This document shows, piece after piece, positions 1 to 8,603 of a stretch of DNA of 64,000 nt (position 1 is the first letter of the stretch; each line of letters opens with the position of its first letter). The stretch covers positions 434,001 through 498,000 of the forward strand of contig NZ_JACIDM010000003.1 in the NCBI RefSeq assembly GCF_014196335.1, given 5' to 3'. The stretch is from Brevundimonas lenta (GTDB taxonomy: Bacteria; Pseudomonadota; Alphaproteobacteria; Caulobacterales; Caulobacteraceae). The notes under the pieces are model-generated. The model was not told the DNA's origin. It saw only the letters and a list, made by a program, of their open reading frames with translations, and did no database searches. The position numbers were made by a program, and so were the translations under genes.

Positions 1-51
1 GAAGTGATTGCCGAAGCCCGGCATGTACTGGGGCGCGTTGGCTCGCGTCAT
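1..51 (-). CDS. hmgA: homogentisate 1,2-dioxygenase, N-terminal fragment (runs off window)
   Basis: Only the first 17 codons are inside the window. On the minus strand an ATG at 51 reads MTRANAPQYMPGFGNHF. The YMPGFGN segment is the conserved start of homogentisate 1,2-dioxygenase, the ring-cleaving iron enzyme of tyrosine and phenylalanine breakdown. A GGGAG ribosome-binding site lies about eight bases upstream of the ATG. The call rests on this short motif alone, so it is likely but not certain; the sequence before position 1 would settle it. Confidence 0.6.
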   Translation of the reverse strand, partial: MTRANAPQYMPGFGNHF

Positions 52-117
52 ATGTGTATCTCCCGTGCGGGAGGTTTAGGGCGCCCGCGCGCTCAGGTCA
101 CCCCGGCTGACCCGCGC

Positions 118-1353
118 TCAGGGCCGCACCAACCGGAAATCACCCGCCCGTTCGCCGGCCTCCAGCCGCCAGCCGGGATTCAACGTCAGCGTCCAGCCCG
201 GACCGTCGCGTGCCTCCGCGCCCGAAGGCGCCGCCACCGCCACGGCGCCGTAGTTGGGATCGATCAGCGCCCCGTCGCTGACCTCCAGCACCCCCCAGGC
301 GTCCACCACCCGCAGGGTCGGATAGACCGTTCCTGCGCCGGGCAGCGGCGTCACCCCGCCCGGATTGAACGCCATCTGCATGCTGACCAGCGGCAGGACC
401 AGCCGCGGCCCGTCCACCAGCTTCGACCGCCACGCCGACTCGATCGCCCGACGCGCCGCCGCCGTCGCCGATTCCTCCGTCCGGATCGTCGCCGCGTCGT
501 ACCGGGCCTCCGCCGCCGCGATGTCGCCCGTGGGCTCGACCTGCAGCGCCTCGCCGAGCATCCGGCCCAGATCGGAGTCTACATTCAGTTCGCCGCGCCA
601 CGCCGGCCGGGCATCGTCCAGCAACAGGCCGTACGCCGGGCCTGACGCATAGGCGAAGCTGCGCGCGAACGACGTCCCCCCGTCCGCCCGGGTGAGGGCC
701 GCGATCACGCTCGCCCGCGGATCCCGGCGGCCCAGTCTGACGCCCGTGTACTCCGCCAGGCCCTCGTTCAGCTCCAGCTGACGCTCTTCGTCATCGGCGC
801 CCCGCCGCTTGCTGCGAAATGCGAGCGCATCGGCCACGGCCCGCTGCCGGTCCTCCGGCGCGTCGGCGGCCAGGGCCGCCGCCAGCGCCCGCCACTCCAG
901 CCGCATCAGCACCCGGCCCTCCTCGGTCGCCAGATGCGCCGGCGCGGGCGAAGCGGCGGACAGCCCCAGCCGCGCCTGAACCCCGTGCCAGCTCTCATGC
1001 GCGATCAGCGCATCCCTATCCTCGGCATCCCCGGGCAGCGGCGTCATCAGCATCGCCCACCGCACCCCGTCCCAGTCCAGGGCCGTGTTGGCGATATTGA
1101 TCTCCGTCGGCAGGACGCCGGTAAACACATCGCCGTCCGGCTTCAGCGCGTCGCTCGCGCCTGCACGAGTGGCGTACAGCGTCCGCGTCGCGGGATCGAC
1201 CAGCAGGATGGGCCCGCACAGATCGACGCCCCACAGGGCGCCGCCGTCGGCCTCGCAGACCATCCGCGCCCGGGCGAACGTCTCCGCCGGCGTCTGGGCC
1301 TGGGCCGCCCCCGCAACGGCGAGCAGTCCGGCGATCAGCAGGGTCATGCGCAT
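118..1353 (-). CDS. secreted zincin-like protein with HExxH motif, function unknown
   Basis: A 411-residue protein with a clear signal peptide (hydrophobic stretch ending AGAAQAQ at about residue 20). Residues about 119-123 read HESWH, which matches the HExxH zinc-binding motif. About 80 residues later the segment NEGLAEY could supply the third, glutamate ligand as in gluzincin metallopeptidases. The rest is not recognised, and no named family is claimed. The start at 1353 is chosen because GGGAGG sits seven bases upstream; a longer in-frame ATG at 1374 has no such site. Export to the periplasm is inferred from the leader. The gene appears to be transcribed alone. Confidence 0.7.
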   Translation of the reverse strand: MRMTLLIAGLLAVAGAAQAQTPAETFARARMVCEADGGALWGVDLCGPILLVDPATRTLYATRAGASDALKPDGDVFTGVLPTEINIANTALDWDGVRWAMLMTPLPGDAEDRDALIAHESWHGVQARLGLSAASPAPAHLATEEGRVLMRLEWRALAAALAADAPEDRQRAVADALAFRSKRRGADDEERQLELNEGLAEYTGVRLGRRDPRASVIAALTRADGGTSFARSFAYASGPAYGLLLDDARPAWRGELNVDSDLGRMLGEALQVEPTGDIAAAEARYDAATIRTEESATAAARRAIESAWRSKLVDGPRLVLPLVSMQMAFNPGGVTPLPGAGTVYPTLRVVDAWGVLEVSDGALIDPNYGAVAVAAPSGAEARDGPGWTLTLNPGWRLEAGERAGDFRLVRP

Positions 1354-1408
1354 GCGGTATCCTCCCGCCGCCATATCCCGATCTTGTTGTGACGCTTTGT
1401 GGGCGCGG

Positions 1409-2527
1409 TCAGAACCCCTGGCTTCGCGCCATCCGCTCCTGGTGGAAGCCGGCGTCGCCCAGCAGTTCGTTCAGCACCCGCACGCGCTTCATGAACAGGC
1501 CGACGTCGAACTCGTCGGTCATGCCGACGCCGCCGTGCATCTGCACCGCCTCCTGCACCGCCAGTTCGGCGACGCGCCCGGCCTTGGCCTTGGCCACCGA
1601 CACGGCCAGCCCGGCGTCCTCGCGGCCCGCGTCGATGGCGTTCAGCGCGCCCATGGTCGCCGCCCGCGCGATCTCGATCTCGCTGAACAGGTGCGCCGCG
1701 CGATGCTGCAGGGCCTGGAACTCGCCGATCAGCTTGCCGAACTGCTTGCGCGTCCGCAGGTACTCCAGCGTGATCTGGAACGCCTGATCGCCGGCCCCGG
1801 TCAGCGACGCCGCCGCACAGGCCCGGCCGAGGTTCAGCGCCCCCTCCAGCAGCCCTTCGCCGCCGTCGACCGCGCCGATCACCGCGTCCGCATCAACCAT
1901 GACGTCGGTCAGGGTCACCCGCGCCGCATTGTGCGCGTCGACCATCACCGTCCGCTCGATCTCGACCCCGGCCGCCTTCGGATCGACCAGGAACAGCGTC
2001 AGCCCGTTCTCCGTCAGCGCCGCCACGATCAGGGCGTCGGCGACATGGCCGTCCAGCACGAAGCCCTTGGCCCCGTTCAGCTTGAAGCCGTTGCCCGAGC
2101 GCTCGGCCACCGTGGCGATCCGCTCCGGGGCATGTTTCGCGCCCTCGTCCACGGCCAGCGACACGATGGCCTCGCCCGCCGCGATCCGCGGCAGCCAGGC
2201 CGCCTGCTGCTCGGCCGAACCGCCCTTCAGCACCGTCGCCGACAGCACGCCCGAGCCCATGAACGGCGACGGCGTCAGCGTCCGCCCCAGCGCCTCGGCC
2301 ACCACCCCGGCCTCCACCGCGCCGAGGCCCGAGCCGCCGTGCTCCTCGGGGATCACCACGCCGGCGAACCCCATCTCGCCGAACGCCTTCCACAGCTCAC
2401 GCGACACCCCGTCGGCGTCCTTCGAGTCCCGCAGTTTCCGCAGGTGCGCGATCGGCGCGTTCTCCGCCAGGAAGCCGTCCGCGGCCTCCTTCAGCATGGT
2501 CTGTTCTTCGGTCAGGATCAGGGACAT
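1409..2527 (-). CDS. acyl-CoA dehydrogenase family protein (partner subunit type)
   Basis: A 372-residue acyl-CoA dehydrogenase fold: an N-terminal helical domain, then a beta domain, then a C-terminal helical domain containing GAGDQAFQITLEYLRTRKQF and QMHGGVGMTDE, which are typical of the family. It would pass electrons from a CoA thioester via FAD. The usual C-terminal segment with the catalytic glutamate (EGT.EIQ) is not seen; the protein ends FHQERMARSQGF. It follows the other dehydrogenase gene by four bases on the same strand. In such pairs one subunit often lacks part of the active site and works as a heteromer. The substrate cannot be told from sequence. Confidence 0.85.
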   Translation of the reverse strand: MSLILTEEQTMLKEAADGFLAENAPIAHLRKLRDSKDADGVSRELWKAFGEMGFAGVVIPEEHGGSGLGAVEAGVVAEALGRTLTPSPFMGSGVLSATVLKGGSAEQQAAWLPRIAAGEAIVSLAVDEGAKHAPERIATVAERSGNGFKLNGAKGFVLDGHVADALIVAALTENGLTLFLVDPKAAGVEIERTVMVDAHNAARVTLTDVMVDADAVIGAVDGGEGLLEGALNLGRACAAASLTGAGDQAFQITLEYLRTRKQFGKLIGEFQALQHRAAHLFSEIEIARAATMGALNAIDAGREDAGLAVSVAKAKAGRVAELAVQEAVQMHGGVGMTDEFDVGLFMKRVRVLNELLGDAGFHQERMARSQGF

Positions 2528-2531
2528 GGGA

Positions 2532-3716
2532 TTACGCGCCCGGCAGCTGGAGCAGGTGTTTGGCGATGATGTTCAGCTGGATCTCGCTCGTCCCGCCCTC
2601 GATCGAGTTGGCCTTGGTGCGCAGCCAGTCGCGCGCCGCGCCGCCGTGGTTCGAGCGCTCGCTCTCCCACTCCAGCGCGTCCGCCCCGCCCGCCGCCATC
2701 AGCAGCTCATGCCGCCGCTTGTTCAGCTCCGAGCCGTAGTATTTCAGCATCGAGGCGATGGCCGGATGCGCCTGCCCCGCCTTCACCTGGTCGCCGACCC
2801 GCTCCAGCGCCAGCCGGAAGGCCGCGCCGTCGACTTCCAGCTCGGCGATCCGTGCACGGAGCATCGCATCGTCCAGCCGCCCCTCCTCATCGGCTCCGAT
2901 CGAATCCGTCGCCACCTGGCCCAGCGGCCGCGCCGAGCGCACCTCGCCCATGGCTCCGATCATGGTCCGCTCGTGGGCCAACAGATATTTGGCCACGTCC
3001 CATCCGCGGTTCAGCGTCCCGACCAGGTTCTCCTTCTCGACCCGCACGTCGTCGAAGAAGGTCTCGCAGAACGGGCTCTTGCCGCTGATCAGGGTGATCG
3101 GCTTCGTCGACACGCCCCTGGTCGCCATATCGAACAGCACGAACGAAATGCCCAGATGCTTGGGCGCCTCCGCATCCGTGCGCACCAGGCAGAAGATCCA
3201 GTCGGCCTTATCGGCGTAGCTGGTCCACACCTTCTGGCCGTTGACGATCCAGTGGTCGCCCTTGTCCTCCGCGCGGGTCTGCAACCCGGCCAGGTCCGAC
3301 CCGGCGCCCGGCTCGGAATAGCCCTGGCACCAGCGTATCTCGCCGCGCACGATCTCGGGCAGGAAGCGCTTCTTCTGTTCCTCGCTGCCGAACTGCAGCA
3401 GCGCCGGCCCCAGCATCCAGATGCCGAAGCTGTTCAGCGCCGGCTGCGCCTTGATGCGTCGCAGCTCCGACGCCAGCACCTTGGCCTCCTCGCGCGTCAG
3501 CCCGCCGCCGCCGTACTCGACCGGCCACTCCGGCGCGGTCCAGCCCTTCGCACCCATCCGCTCCATCCAGAGCTTGTGGCCGGGCGTCCGGAACACGGCG
3601 TTGCGCCCGCCCCAGATGGCGTCTTCCTCGCTGCCGCCGGGGCCCCGGCATTCGGCCGGGCAGTTCGCCTCCAGCCACGCGCGCGTCTCCGCGCGGAACG
3701 TCTCAAGGTCAGTCAT
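2532..3716 (-). CDS. acyl-CoA dehydrogenase
   Basis: A 394-residue acyl-CoA dehydrogenase. The motif WCQGYSEPGAGSDLAGLQT is the flavin/substrate signature of the family, and the C-terminus carries IEGGTSEIQLNIIAKHLL, matching the conserved EG.T.EIQ region. The start MTDLETFRAETRAWLEANCP at 3716 fits the family N-terminus; an upstream extension to 3818 would run into the palindromic repeat and is rejected. It is the first gene of a two-gene unit with the second dehydrogenase at 1409-2527. A role in fatty-acid, branched-chain or ring-acid beta-oxidation is inferred. Confidence 0.9.
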   Translation of the reverse strand: MTDLETFRAETRAWLEANCPAECRGPGGSEEDAIWGGRNAVFRTPGHKLWMERMGAKGWTAPEWPVEYGGGGLTREEAKVLASELRRIKAQPALNSFGIWMLGPALLQFGSEEQKKRFLPEIVRGEIRWCQGYSEPGAGSDLAGLQTRAEDKGDHWIVNGQKVWTSYADKADWIFCLVRTDAEAPKHLGISFVLFDMATRGVSTKPITLISGKSPFCETFFDDVRVEKENLVGTLNRGWDVAKYLLAHERTMIGAMGEVRSARPLGQVATDSIGADEEGRLDDAMLRARIAELEVDGAAFRLALERVGDQVKAGQAHPAIASMLKYYGSELNKRRHELLMAAGGADALEWESERSNHGGAARDWLRTKANSIEGGTSEIQLNIIAKHLLQLPGA

Positions 3717-3780
3717 GTCGCGTATTCCCGCGTTTCCTCTGCGGGAAGGTTTAGCAGCGAACGCGCCCTGACGCTGCGTC

Positions 3781-3960
3781 AGCCTCGCCTCCCCATCGCA
3801 GATGGGGAGGGGGACCATTCCGGCGACTCAGCCGGAATGGTGGAGGGGGCGACTCCGACGGATGAGAGTTGGCGTTTCACAGGCAAACGCCGGCGACGCC
3901 CCCTCCGTCACGGCGCGAAGCCGCGCCATGCCACCTCCCCATGGAATGGGGAGGTGAGGT
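3781..3960. repeat. composite palindromic intergenic repeat, family 2
   Basis: This intergenic stretch is a chain of hairpins: CTCCCCATC/GATGGGGAG, then ACCATTCCGGC/GCCGGAATGGT, then GGAGGGGGCG pairing with CGCCCCCTCC further on, then a final CACCTCCCCAT/ATGGGGAGGTG hairpin. Shorter pieces of the same design occur at 5905-5980, 21331-21395 and, remarkably, inside the coding region at 47040-47165. No reading frame is supported here. Confidence 0.8.
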
Positions 3961-3965
3961 TCTCG

Positions 3966-4223
3966 TCACACACCACCCGGCAGGAACGGCGAAAACGTAA
4001 TCACCGTGAAGGTGTCGCGGATATGCGGACGGGTCTGAACCGACTTCGTCACGAACGTCCCGATGTCCATTTCCTTCGGCAGCTGGAATTTGGCCAGCAG
4101 GTCGTACTGGCCCGAGGTCGAATAGACCTCCGACACGTGCTCGACGTTGTCGACCATGTCCGCCGCCACGTCATTGGCGTGGCCCAGCTCGCATTTGATG
4201 AAGACGAAGATGGCGGTCATCAT
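3966..4223 (-). CDS. stand-alone Lrp/AsnC ligand-binding (RAM) domain protein
   Basis: An 85-residue protein equal to the C-terminal ligand-binding domain of Lrp/AsnC regulators, without the DNA-binding half. Typical features are IFVFIKCELGHANDVAADM and VYSTSGQYDLLAKFQL. Such proteins form oligomeric rings and are thought to sense amino acids or modulate full-length Lrp proteins. Two ATGs lie at 4223 and 4220, and the choice is not decided by the ribosome-binding site. It is divergent from the hydrolase starting at 4269, with a very short shared upstream region. Confidence 0.85.
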   Translation of the reverse strand: MMTAIFVFIKCELGHANDVAADMVDNVEHVSEVYSTSGQYDLLAKFQLPKEMDIGTFVTKSVQTRPHIRDTFTVITFSPFLPGGV

Positions 4224-4268
4224 GGCGGAGTCGCTCCGGTGTTCGGAGGCTCTCTAGCGGATGGCAGC

Positions 4269-5087
4269 GTGACGGGTAAGGGCAAGGCTCCGGCGATCGA
4301 CCTCGAGGCCGAGTACAACAACCGCGCCCGCGTGCCGGATCACCAGACCGTCATGGGCCGCTGGCGCGAGACCGCCGAGGCCGCCCGCGCCGCGACGCCC
4401 CCGGTCGAGATCGCCTACGGCCCCGGAGAGCGCGAGGTCATGGACCTGTTCGAGGCCGCTCCCGGCGCGCCCGTCGCCGTCTTCCTGCACGGCGGCTACT
4501 GGCAGGCGCTGGACCGCAAATGGTTCTCCGGTCTCGCCCCGGCGCTGAACGCCCACGGCGTCAGCCTGGCGATACCCTCCTACGACCTCGCCCCCTCGGT
4601 CCGGCTGGGCCGCATCCTCAAACAGGCGCGCGACGCGGTCGAAGCGGTCCGCGCCCGCACAGGAACCCGCCCCGTCGTCTTCGGCCACTCCGCCGGCGGC
4701 CACATGGCCGCCTGCATGCTGTCCGAAGCCCGCGCCTCCGCCGCCGTCGCCATCTCGGGCGTCTTCGACCTCGCCCCCCTGATCCCGACCTCGCTGAACA
4801 TCGCGCTCCGCCTCGACGAGACCGAGGCTTCTGCCCTGTCGCCGATCCACTGGCCCGTCCCCAACGGCTCCACGCCGGGCGGCACCATCCTCGACTGCCT
4901 CGTCGGCGGCGACGAAAGCCCGGAGTTCCTGCGCCAGTCCCGCAAGATGGCCGACCTCTGGGACGGCCAGGGCGTCGAGACCCGCTACGAAGCTCTCCCC
5001 GGCCTCAACCATTTCACCGTTCTGGACCCGCTGTTCGATCCGGACAGCGCCATGGTGAAGCGGATCGTGGACCTGGCGAAACAATAA
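4269..5087 (+). CDS. alpha/beta hydrolase, arylformamidase-like
   Basis: A 272-residue alpha/beta hydrolase. The oxyanion motif HGGYW, the nucleophile elbow GHSAGG and a late histidine in LNHFTVLD make a complete Ser-Asp-His arrangement. The N-terminal DLEAEYNNRARVPDH is typical of kynurenine formamidase/arylformamidase-type hydrolases, so hydrolysis of N-formylkynurenine or a similar amide/ester is possible, but no other kynurenine gene is nearby. The start is uncertain: GTG 4269 keeps the conserved N-terminus; the next in-frame ATG at 4353 would remove it. A GGAGG lies at 4245-4249, rather far from the GTG. Confidence 0.8.
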   Translation: MTGKGKAPAIDLEAEYNNRARVPDHQTVMGRWRETAEAARAATPPVEIAYGPGEREVMDLFEAAPGAPVAVFLHGGYWQALDRKWFSGLAPALNAHGVSLAIPSYDLAPSVRLGRILKQARDAVEAVRARTGTRPVVFGHSAGGHMAACMLSEARASAAVAISGVFDLAPLIPTSLNIALRLDETEASALSPIHWPVPNGSTPGGTILDCLVGGDESPEFLRQSRKMADLWDGQGVETRYEALPGLNHFTVLDPLFDPDSAMVKRIVDLAKQ

Positions 5088-5088
5088 G

Positions 5089-5221
5089 TTCCGCTCATCC
5101 CCGCGAAAGCGGGGACCCAGTCCTTTTGCGGTTCCGGCGCCATGGGATAAGCAGGGTCTCGTCACCGGAGACACCGGTCATCCAAAGCACTGGGTCCCCG
5201 CTTTCGCGGGGATGAGCGGAG
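5089..5221. repeat. palindromic repeat, family 1 (copy A)
   Basis: A roughly 133-bp element with about 31-bp terminal inverted repeats. Each end begins CCGCTCATCCCCGC and is itself a hairpin of CCCCGC-GAAA-GCGGGG. It starts just after the stop codon at 5087, and its right end touches the next gene. Related copies are at 21406-21543, 37773-37910, 56347-56483 and, diverged, at 44011-44157. No protein is encoded inside, so it is a non-autonomous REP/MITE-like element. Confidence 0.9.
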
Positions 5222-5226
5222 TTAAA

Positions 5227-5901
5227 ATGCGCCACGACCGCCTCTCTGTCCTCACCGCCCTCGAGACCCAGGGCGTGGCCCCCGTCTTCTATCATCCGGA
5301 TCCCGAGGTCTGCCTGAACGTCATCCGCGCCTGCGCCCGGGGCGGGGCGAAGGCCATCGAGTTCACCAACCGCGGCGACTTCGCCATCGACCTGTTCGGC
5401 GACCTGGCCCGCGAGCTGCAGACGACCGATCCGGACGTCATCCTCGGCATCGGCTCGGTCGTCGACGCCGGCACCGCCGCAATGTTCCTGAACCGCGGCG
5501 CCCGCTTCATCGTCAGTCCCTGCCTCGTCCCCGACGTGGCGAAGGTCTGCAACCGCCGCATGACCGCCTACTTCCCCGGCTGCGGCTCGGTCACCGAGAT
5601 CGGCCAGGCCCACGAGCTGGGCTGCGAGATCGTCAAACTGTTCCCCGGCGCCTCGGTCGGCGGCGCCGACTTCGTCAAGGCGGTCATGGGCCCCATGCCG
5701 TGGACCAAGATCATGCCCACCGGCGGCGTCGACCCGGACGAGGCCTCGATCGCCAAATGGTTCGGAAGCGGCATCGTCGCCGCCGGCATGGGTTCGAAAC
5801 TGATCACCGACGCCGCCGTGAAGTCCGGCGACTGGGCCGGCATCGAGGCCCAGGTCAAACAGACCGTCGCCGCCATCGCCGCCTTCCGCGCCAAGGCCTG
5901 A
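5227..5901 (+). CDS. eda: KDPG/KHG-type aldolase
   Basis: A 224-residue class I aldolase of the 2-dehydro-3-deoxy-phosphogluconate family, which splits KDPG into pyruvate and glyceraldehyde 3-phosphate in the Entner-Doudoroff route. Family features are IEFTNR (substrate glutamate), GIGSVVDAGTA, the Schiff-base lysine in EIVKLFPG, and MPTGGVDP. The start at ATG 5227 is preferred: GCGGAG, which is the terminal sequence of the adjacent repeat, lies about six bases upstream and acts as ribosome-binding site. An ATG at 5212 lies inside the repeat itself. Which keto-deoxy acid is the true substrate is not decided. Confidence 0.85.
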   Translation: MRHDRLSVLTALETQGVAPVFYHPDPEVCLNVIRACARGGAKAIEFTNRGDFAIDLFGDLARELQTTDPDVILGIGSVVDAGTAAMFLNRGARFIVSPCLVPDVAKVCNRRMTAYFPGCGSVTEIGQAHELGCEIVKLFPGASVGGADFVKAVMGPMPWTKIMPTGGVDPDEASIAKWFGSGIVAAGMGSKLITDAAVKSGDWAGIEAQVKQTVAAIAAFRAKA

Positions 5902-5904
5902 GCC

Positions 5905-5980
5905 TCACCTCTCCACACAGTGGGGAGGTGGCGCGGCGCAGATATGCGCCGTGACGGAGGGGGCGACGCCGCCCTCCCCC
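5905..5980. repeat. palindromic repeat, family 2 (short copy)
   Basis: Hairpin CACCTCtCC/GGGGAGGTG is followed by GGCGCAGATATGCGCC and the tail GTGACGGAGGGGGCG, the same building blocks as at 3781-3960. It lies between two convergent genes (aldolase and ribokinase) and could also act as a transcription stop. Confidence 0.7.
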
Positions 5981-5981
5981 G

Positions 5982-6848
5982 TCAGTGCGCCTTCAAGATC
6001 GCGTCGACTTCCTTACGCGTCGGCATCGACGGCTGAGCTCCCGGCCGCGTCGCCGCGATCGCCCCGGCGGCGCAGGCGAAGGTCAAGGCAGCCTGCGGCT
6101 CCATCCCCTCCAGCAGCGCCACGGTGATCGCGCCGACGAAGCAGTCGCCCGCGCCCGTCGCATCGACCGCCCGCACCTTAGGCGGCGTCGCCCAGGCCAT
6201 CTCGACCCCGCGGTGGTACATCACCGCGCCCTTCGCCCCCTTCGTCACCACCACCCGGCCGCCGCCGTGATGCAGCAGGTCGCCGTAGAAGGCCGCCTCG
6301 GTCTCGTTCACGACGATCAGATCGGCCCGGCGCAGCAGCTGGTCCGACACCGGAGCCGCCGGGGCCAGGTTCACGCAGACGAACTCCGTCGCCCGCCCCA
6401 CCGCCGCCTCGACCGTGTCGATCGGCAGCTCCAGCTGCACGATCAGCGGACAGTCGATCCGCGCCGGCAGTTGCTCGGGCGAGGCCAGATGGTTCGCCCC
6501 CGCCGCCACCACGATCTGGTTCTCGCCCTCGGGATCGACCGCGATCAGGGCCACGCCCGTCGGCGCCTCGGCGTCGGCGATGACGTGGCCGATGTCGACG
6601 TCGTCGGCCAGCAGCAGCGCCATCGCCTCCTCGGCCATGGAGTCGCGCCCGACCCGGCCGATCATCAGCACCTCGTCGTCGCCCGGCGCGCCCCGCATCA
6701 GCCGCTGCGCCGCCAACGCCTGGTTGGCGCCCTTGCCGCCCGGATGCCGCGCCAGCGTCGCGCCCGTCACCGTCTCGCCCGCCCGCGGCAGCTTCGGCGC
6801 CGTGGCGACGAAGTCCAGGTTGATCGATCCGACGACGGTGATCTGCAA
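5982..6848 (-). CDS. rbsK: ribokinase (PfkB family)
   Basis: A 288-residue PfkB sugar kinase. The N-terminal MQITVVGSINLDFV, the substrate motif GGKGANQALAAQRL and the C-terminal DATGAGDCFVGAI, which contains the catalytic aspartate and anion hole, are characteristic of ribokinase. It would phosphorylate ribose to ribose 5-phosphate. A nucleoside hydrolase at 8648-9580 on the same strand would release ribose, so a nucleoside-salvage link is plausible, although a sulfatase gene on the other strand lies between them. Confidence 0.9.
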   Translation of the reverse strand: MQITVVGSINLDFVATAPKLPRAGETVTGATLARHPGGKGANQALAAQRLMRGAPGDDEVLMIGRVGRDSMAEEAMALLLADDVDIGHVIADAEAPTGVALIAVDPEGENQIVVAAGANHLASPEQLPARIDCPLIVQLELPIDTVEAAVGRATEFVCVNLAPAAPVSDQLLRRADLIVVNETEAAFYGDLLHHGGGRVVVTKGAKGAVMYHRGVEMAWATPPKVRAVDATGAGDCFVGAITVALLEGMEPQAALTFACAAGAIAATRPGAQPSMPTRKEVDAILKAH

Positions 6849-7041
6849 GGCGCCTTCTCCCTCCGCCCCGCGCGGGGCTGATCCACCCTCTCCATAGCCC
6901 CCGGGCGTCGCCCTTGGCCACCATCACGATCAGGTGCGCAGGGGCCATTCGGGGCGGCGAGTCAGGGTTTTCCCCCATCCCCCCGCGCGCCCTCACCCGG
7001 CAGTTTGACCGCCCTTCCAGTCCTTTCAGCGGAGCAGACCC

Positions 7042-8592
7042 GTGCCCGACAAGAAACCCAATATCCTCGTCATCTGGGGAGACGATATCGGCATGTGGAA
7101 TGTCGGCGCCTACACCCACGGCATGATGGGCAAGACGCCCAACATCGACAGCATCGCCAAGGAAGGCTGTCTCTTCACCGACCACTACGGCCAGCCCAGC
7201 TGCACCGCCGGCCGCGCGGCCTTCATCACCGGCCAGATGCCGGTGCGCACCGGCATGACCACCATCGGCATCCCCGGTTCGGCCCGCGGCATCCAGAAGG
7301 AAGACCCGACCCTGGCCGAGGTGCTCAAGGACCAGGGCTACGCCACCGCCCAGTTCGGCAAGAACCACCTCGGCGACCGCAATGAGTTCCTGCCCACATC
7401 GCATGGCTTCGACGAGTGGTTCGGCAACCTCTACCACCTCAACGCCGAGGAGGAGCCGGAGGAGCTCGACTATCCGGGCCAGAAGAACCCCGACTACCTC
7501 AAGAAATTCGGCCCGCGCGGCGTGCTGCACGCCTGGGCCACCGACAAGGACGACCCCACCGACGACGGCATCTTCGGCAAGCGCGGCAAACAGAAGATCG
7601 AGAACACCGGCCTGCTGACCCGCAAGCGGATGGAGACCTTCGACAAGGAGGTGCTCGACCATACGCTCAACTGGCTCGACCGCGTCGGCAAGGACGACAA
7701 GCCCTGGTTCTGCTGGTTCAACACCACCGCCATCCACATCTTCTCGCACCCCGGACCGGGCTATGTGCAGAAGGCGGTCGATGAGGGCCGGGCCGAGGAA
7801 GACGTCGTCCGCGCCAAGATGCTGGAGCATGACGAGCACGTCGGCGCCCTGCTGGCCAAGCTCAAGGAGCTCGGCGTCGAGGACGACACCATCATCATGT
7901 ACTCGACCGACAACGGTAACGAGATGATGCTGTGGCCGGATGGCGGCTATGCCCCGTTCCGCGGCGAGAAAGGCACCACCTGGGAAGGCGGCGTCCGCGT
8001 GCCCTGCCTGATCAAGTGGCCGGGCAAGATCCCCGCCGGCTCAACCTGCAACGGCCTGCAGAACCACGAGGACGTCTACCTGACCCTGGCCGAGGCCGCC
8101 GGCGCCAAGGGCGTCAAGGAGAAGCTCCTCGACGGCCACAAGATGAATGGCGTCACCTACAAGTGCCACCTCGACGGTTTCAACCAGATCGACATGTGGA
8201 CCGGCAAGACGGAGGAATCCGCCCGCGTCGCCCACTACTACTACGATGAAACCGATCTGATGGCGGTCCGGGTCAAGAACTGGAAGATGCACATCGGCGT
8301 CAAGAAGAACGGCAGCTGGTTCACCGAGAAGGCCTACCCGTCCATCCCCTATCTGTTCCACCTGCGTATGGACCCGATGGAGAAGATGGATCCCGAGAGC
8401 GAGGAGTGGGGCTATATCGGGCGGAAATTCTTCGCCTCGAAGCTCTGGGCTCCGAACGCCGGCGCCCCCTTCATCGCCGAGCATCTCGAGAGTCTGAAGG
8501 CCTATCCGCCTCGCCAGGCCGCCGACACCCTGTCGATGCACGTGGCCCTCGAAAAGGCCATGGCGGCGCTCGCCGACCCCCGCGGAGGCTGA
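7042..8592 (+). CDS. arylsulfatase-type sulfatase
   Basis: A 516-residue type I sulfatase. Residues about 8-16 (LVIWGDDIG) supply metal-binding aspartates. PSCTAGR at about 52-58 is the C-x-A-x-R motif in which Cys54 is converted to formylglycine, and YSTDNGNE is a later metal-binding segment. It starts at GTG 7042 with GGAG about ten bases upstream. No signal peptide is visible, so a cytoplasmic or peripheral location is suggested. Substrate is unknown. No formylglycine-generating enzyme was seen in the window. Confidence 0.9.
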   Translation: MPDKKPNILVIWGDDIGMWNVGAYTHGMMGKTPNIDSIAKEGCLFTDHYGQPSCTAGRAAFITGQMPVRTGMTTIGIPGSARGIQKEDPTLAEVLKDQGYATAQFGKNHLGDRNEFLPTSHGFDEWFGNLYHLNAEEEPEELDYPGQKNPDYLKKFGPRGVLHAWATDKDDPTDDGIFGKRGKQKIENTGLLTRKRMETFDKEVLDHTLNWLDRVGKDDKPWFCWFNTTAIHIFSHPGPGYVQKAVDEGRAEEDVVRAKMLEHDEHVGALLAKLKELGVEDDTIIMYSTDNGNEMMLWPDGGYAPFRGEKGTTWEGGVRVPCLIKWPGKIPAGSTCNGLQNHEDVYLTLAEAAGAKGVKEKLLDGHKMNGVTYKCHLDGFNQIDMWTGKTEESARVAHYYYDETDLMAVRVKNWKMHIGVKKNGSWFTEKAYPSIPYLFHLRMDPMEKMDPESEEWGYIGRKFFASKLWAPNAGAPFIAEHLESLKAYPPRQAADTLSMHVALEKAMAALADPRGG

Positions 8593-8603
8593 TCGTCGAA
8601 AGC

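Noticed and set aside
1899-4268. Long plus-strand frame leading into the arylformamidase-like gene
   Set aside because: The part before 4269 is antisense to the two acyl-CoA dehydrogenases and the repeat; protein-like conservation begins only near 4269.
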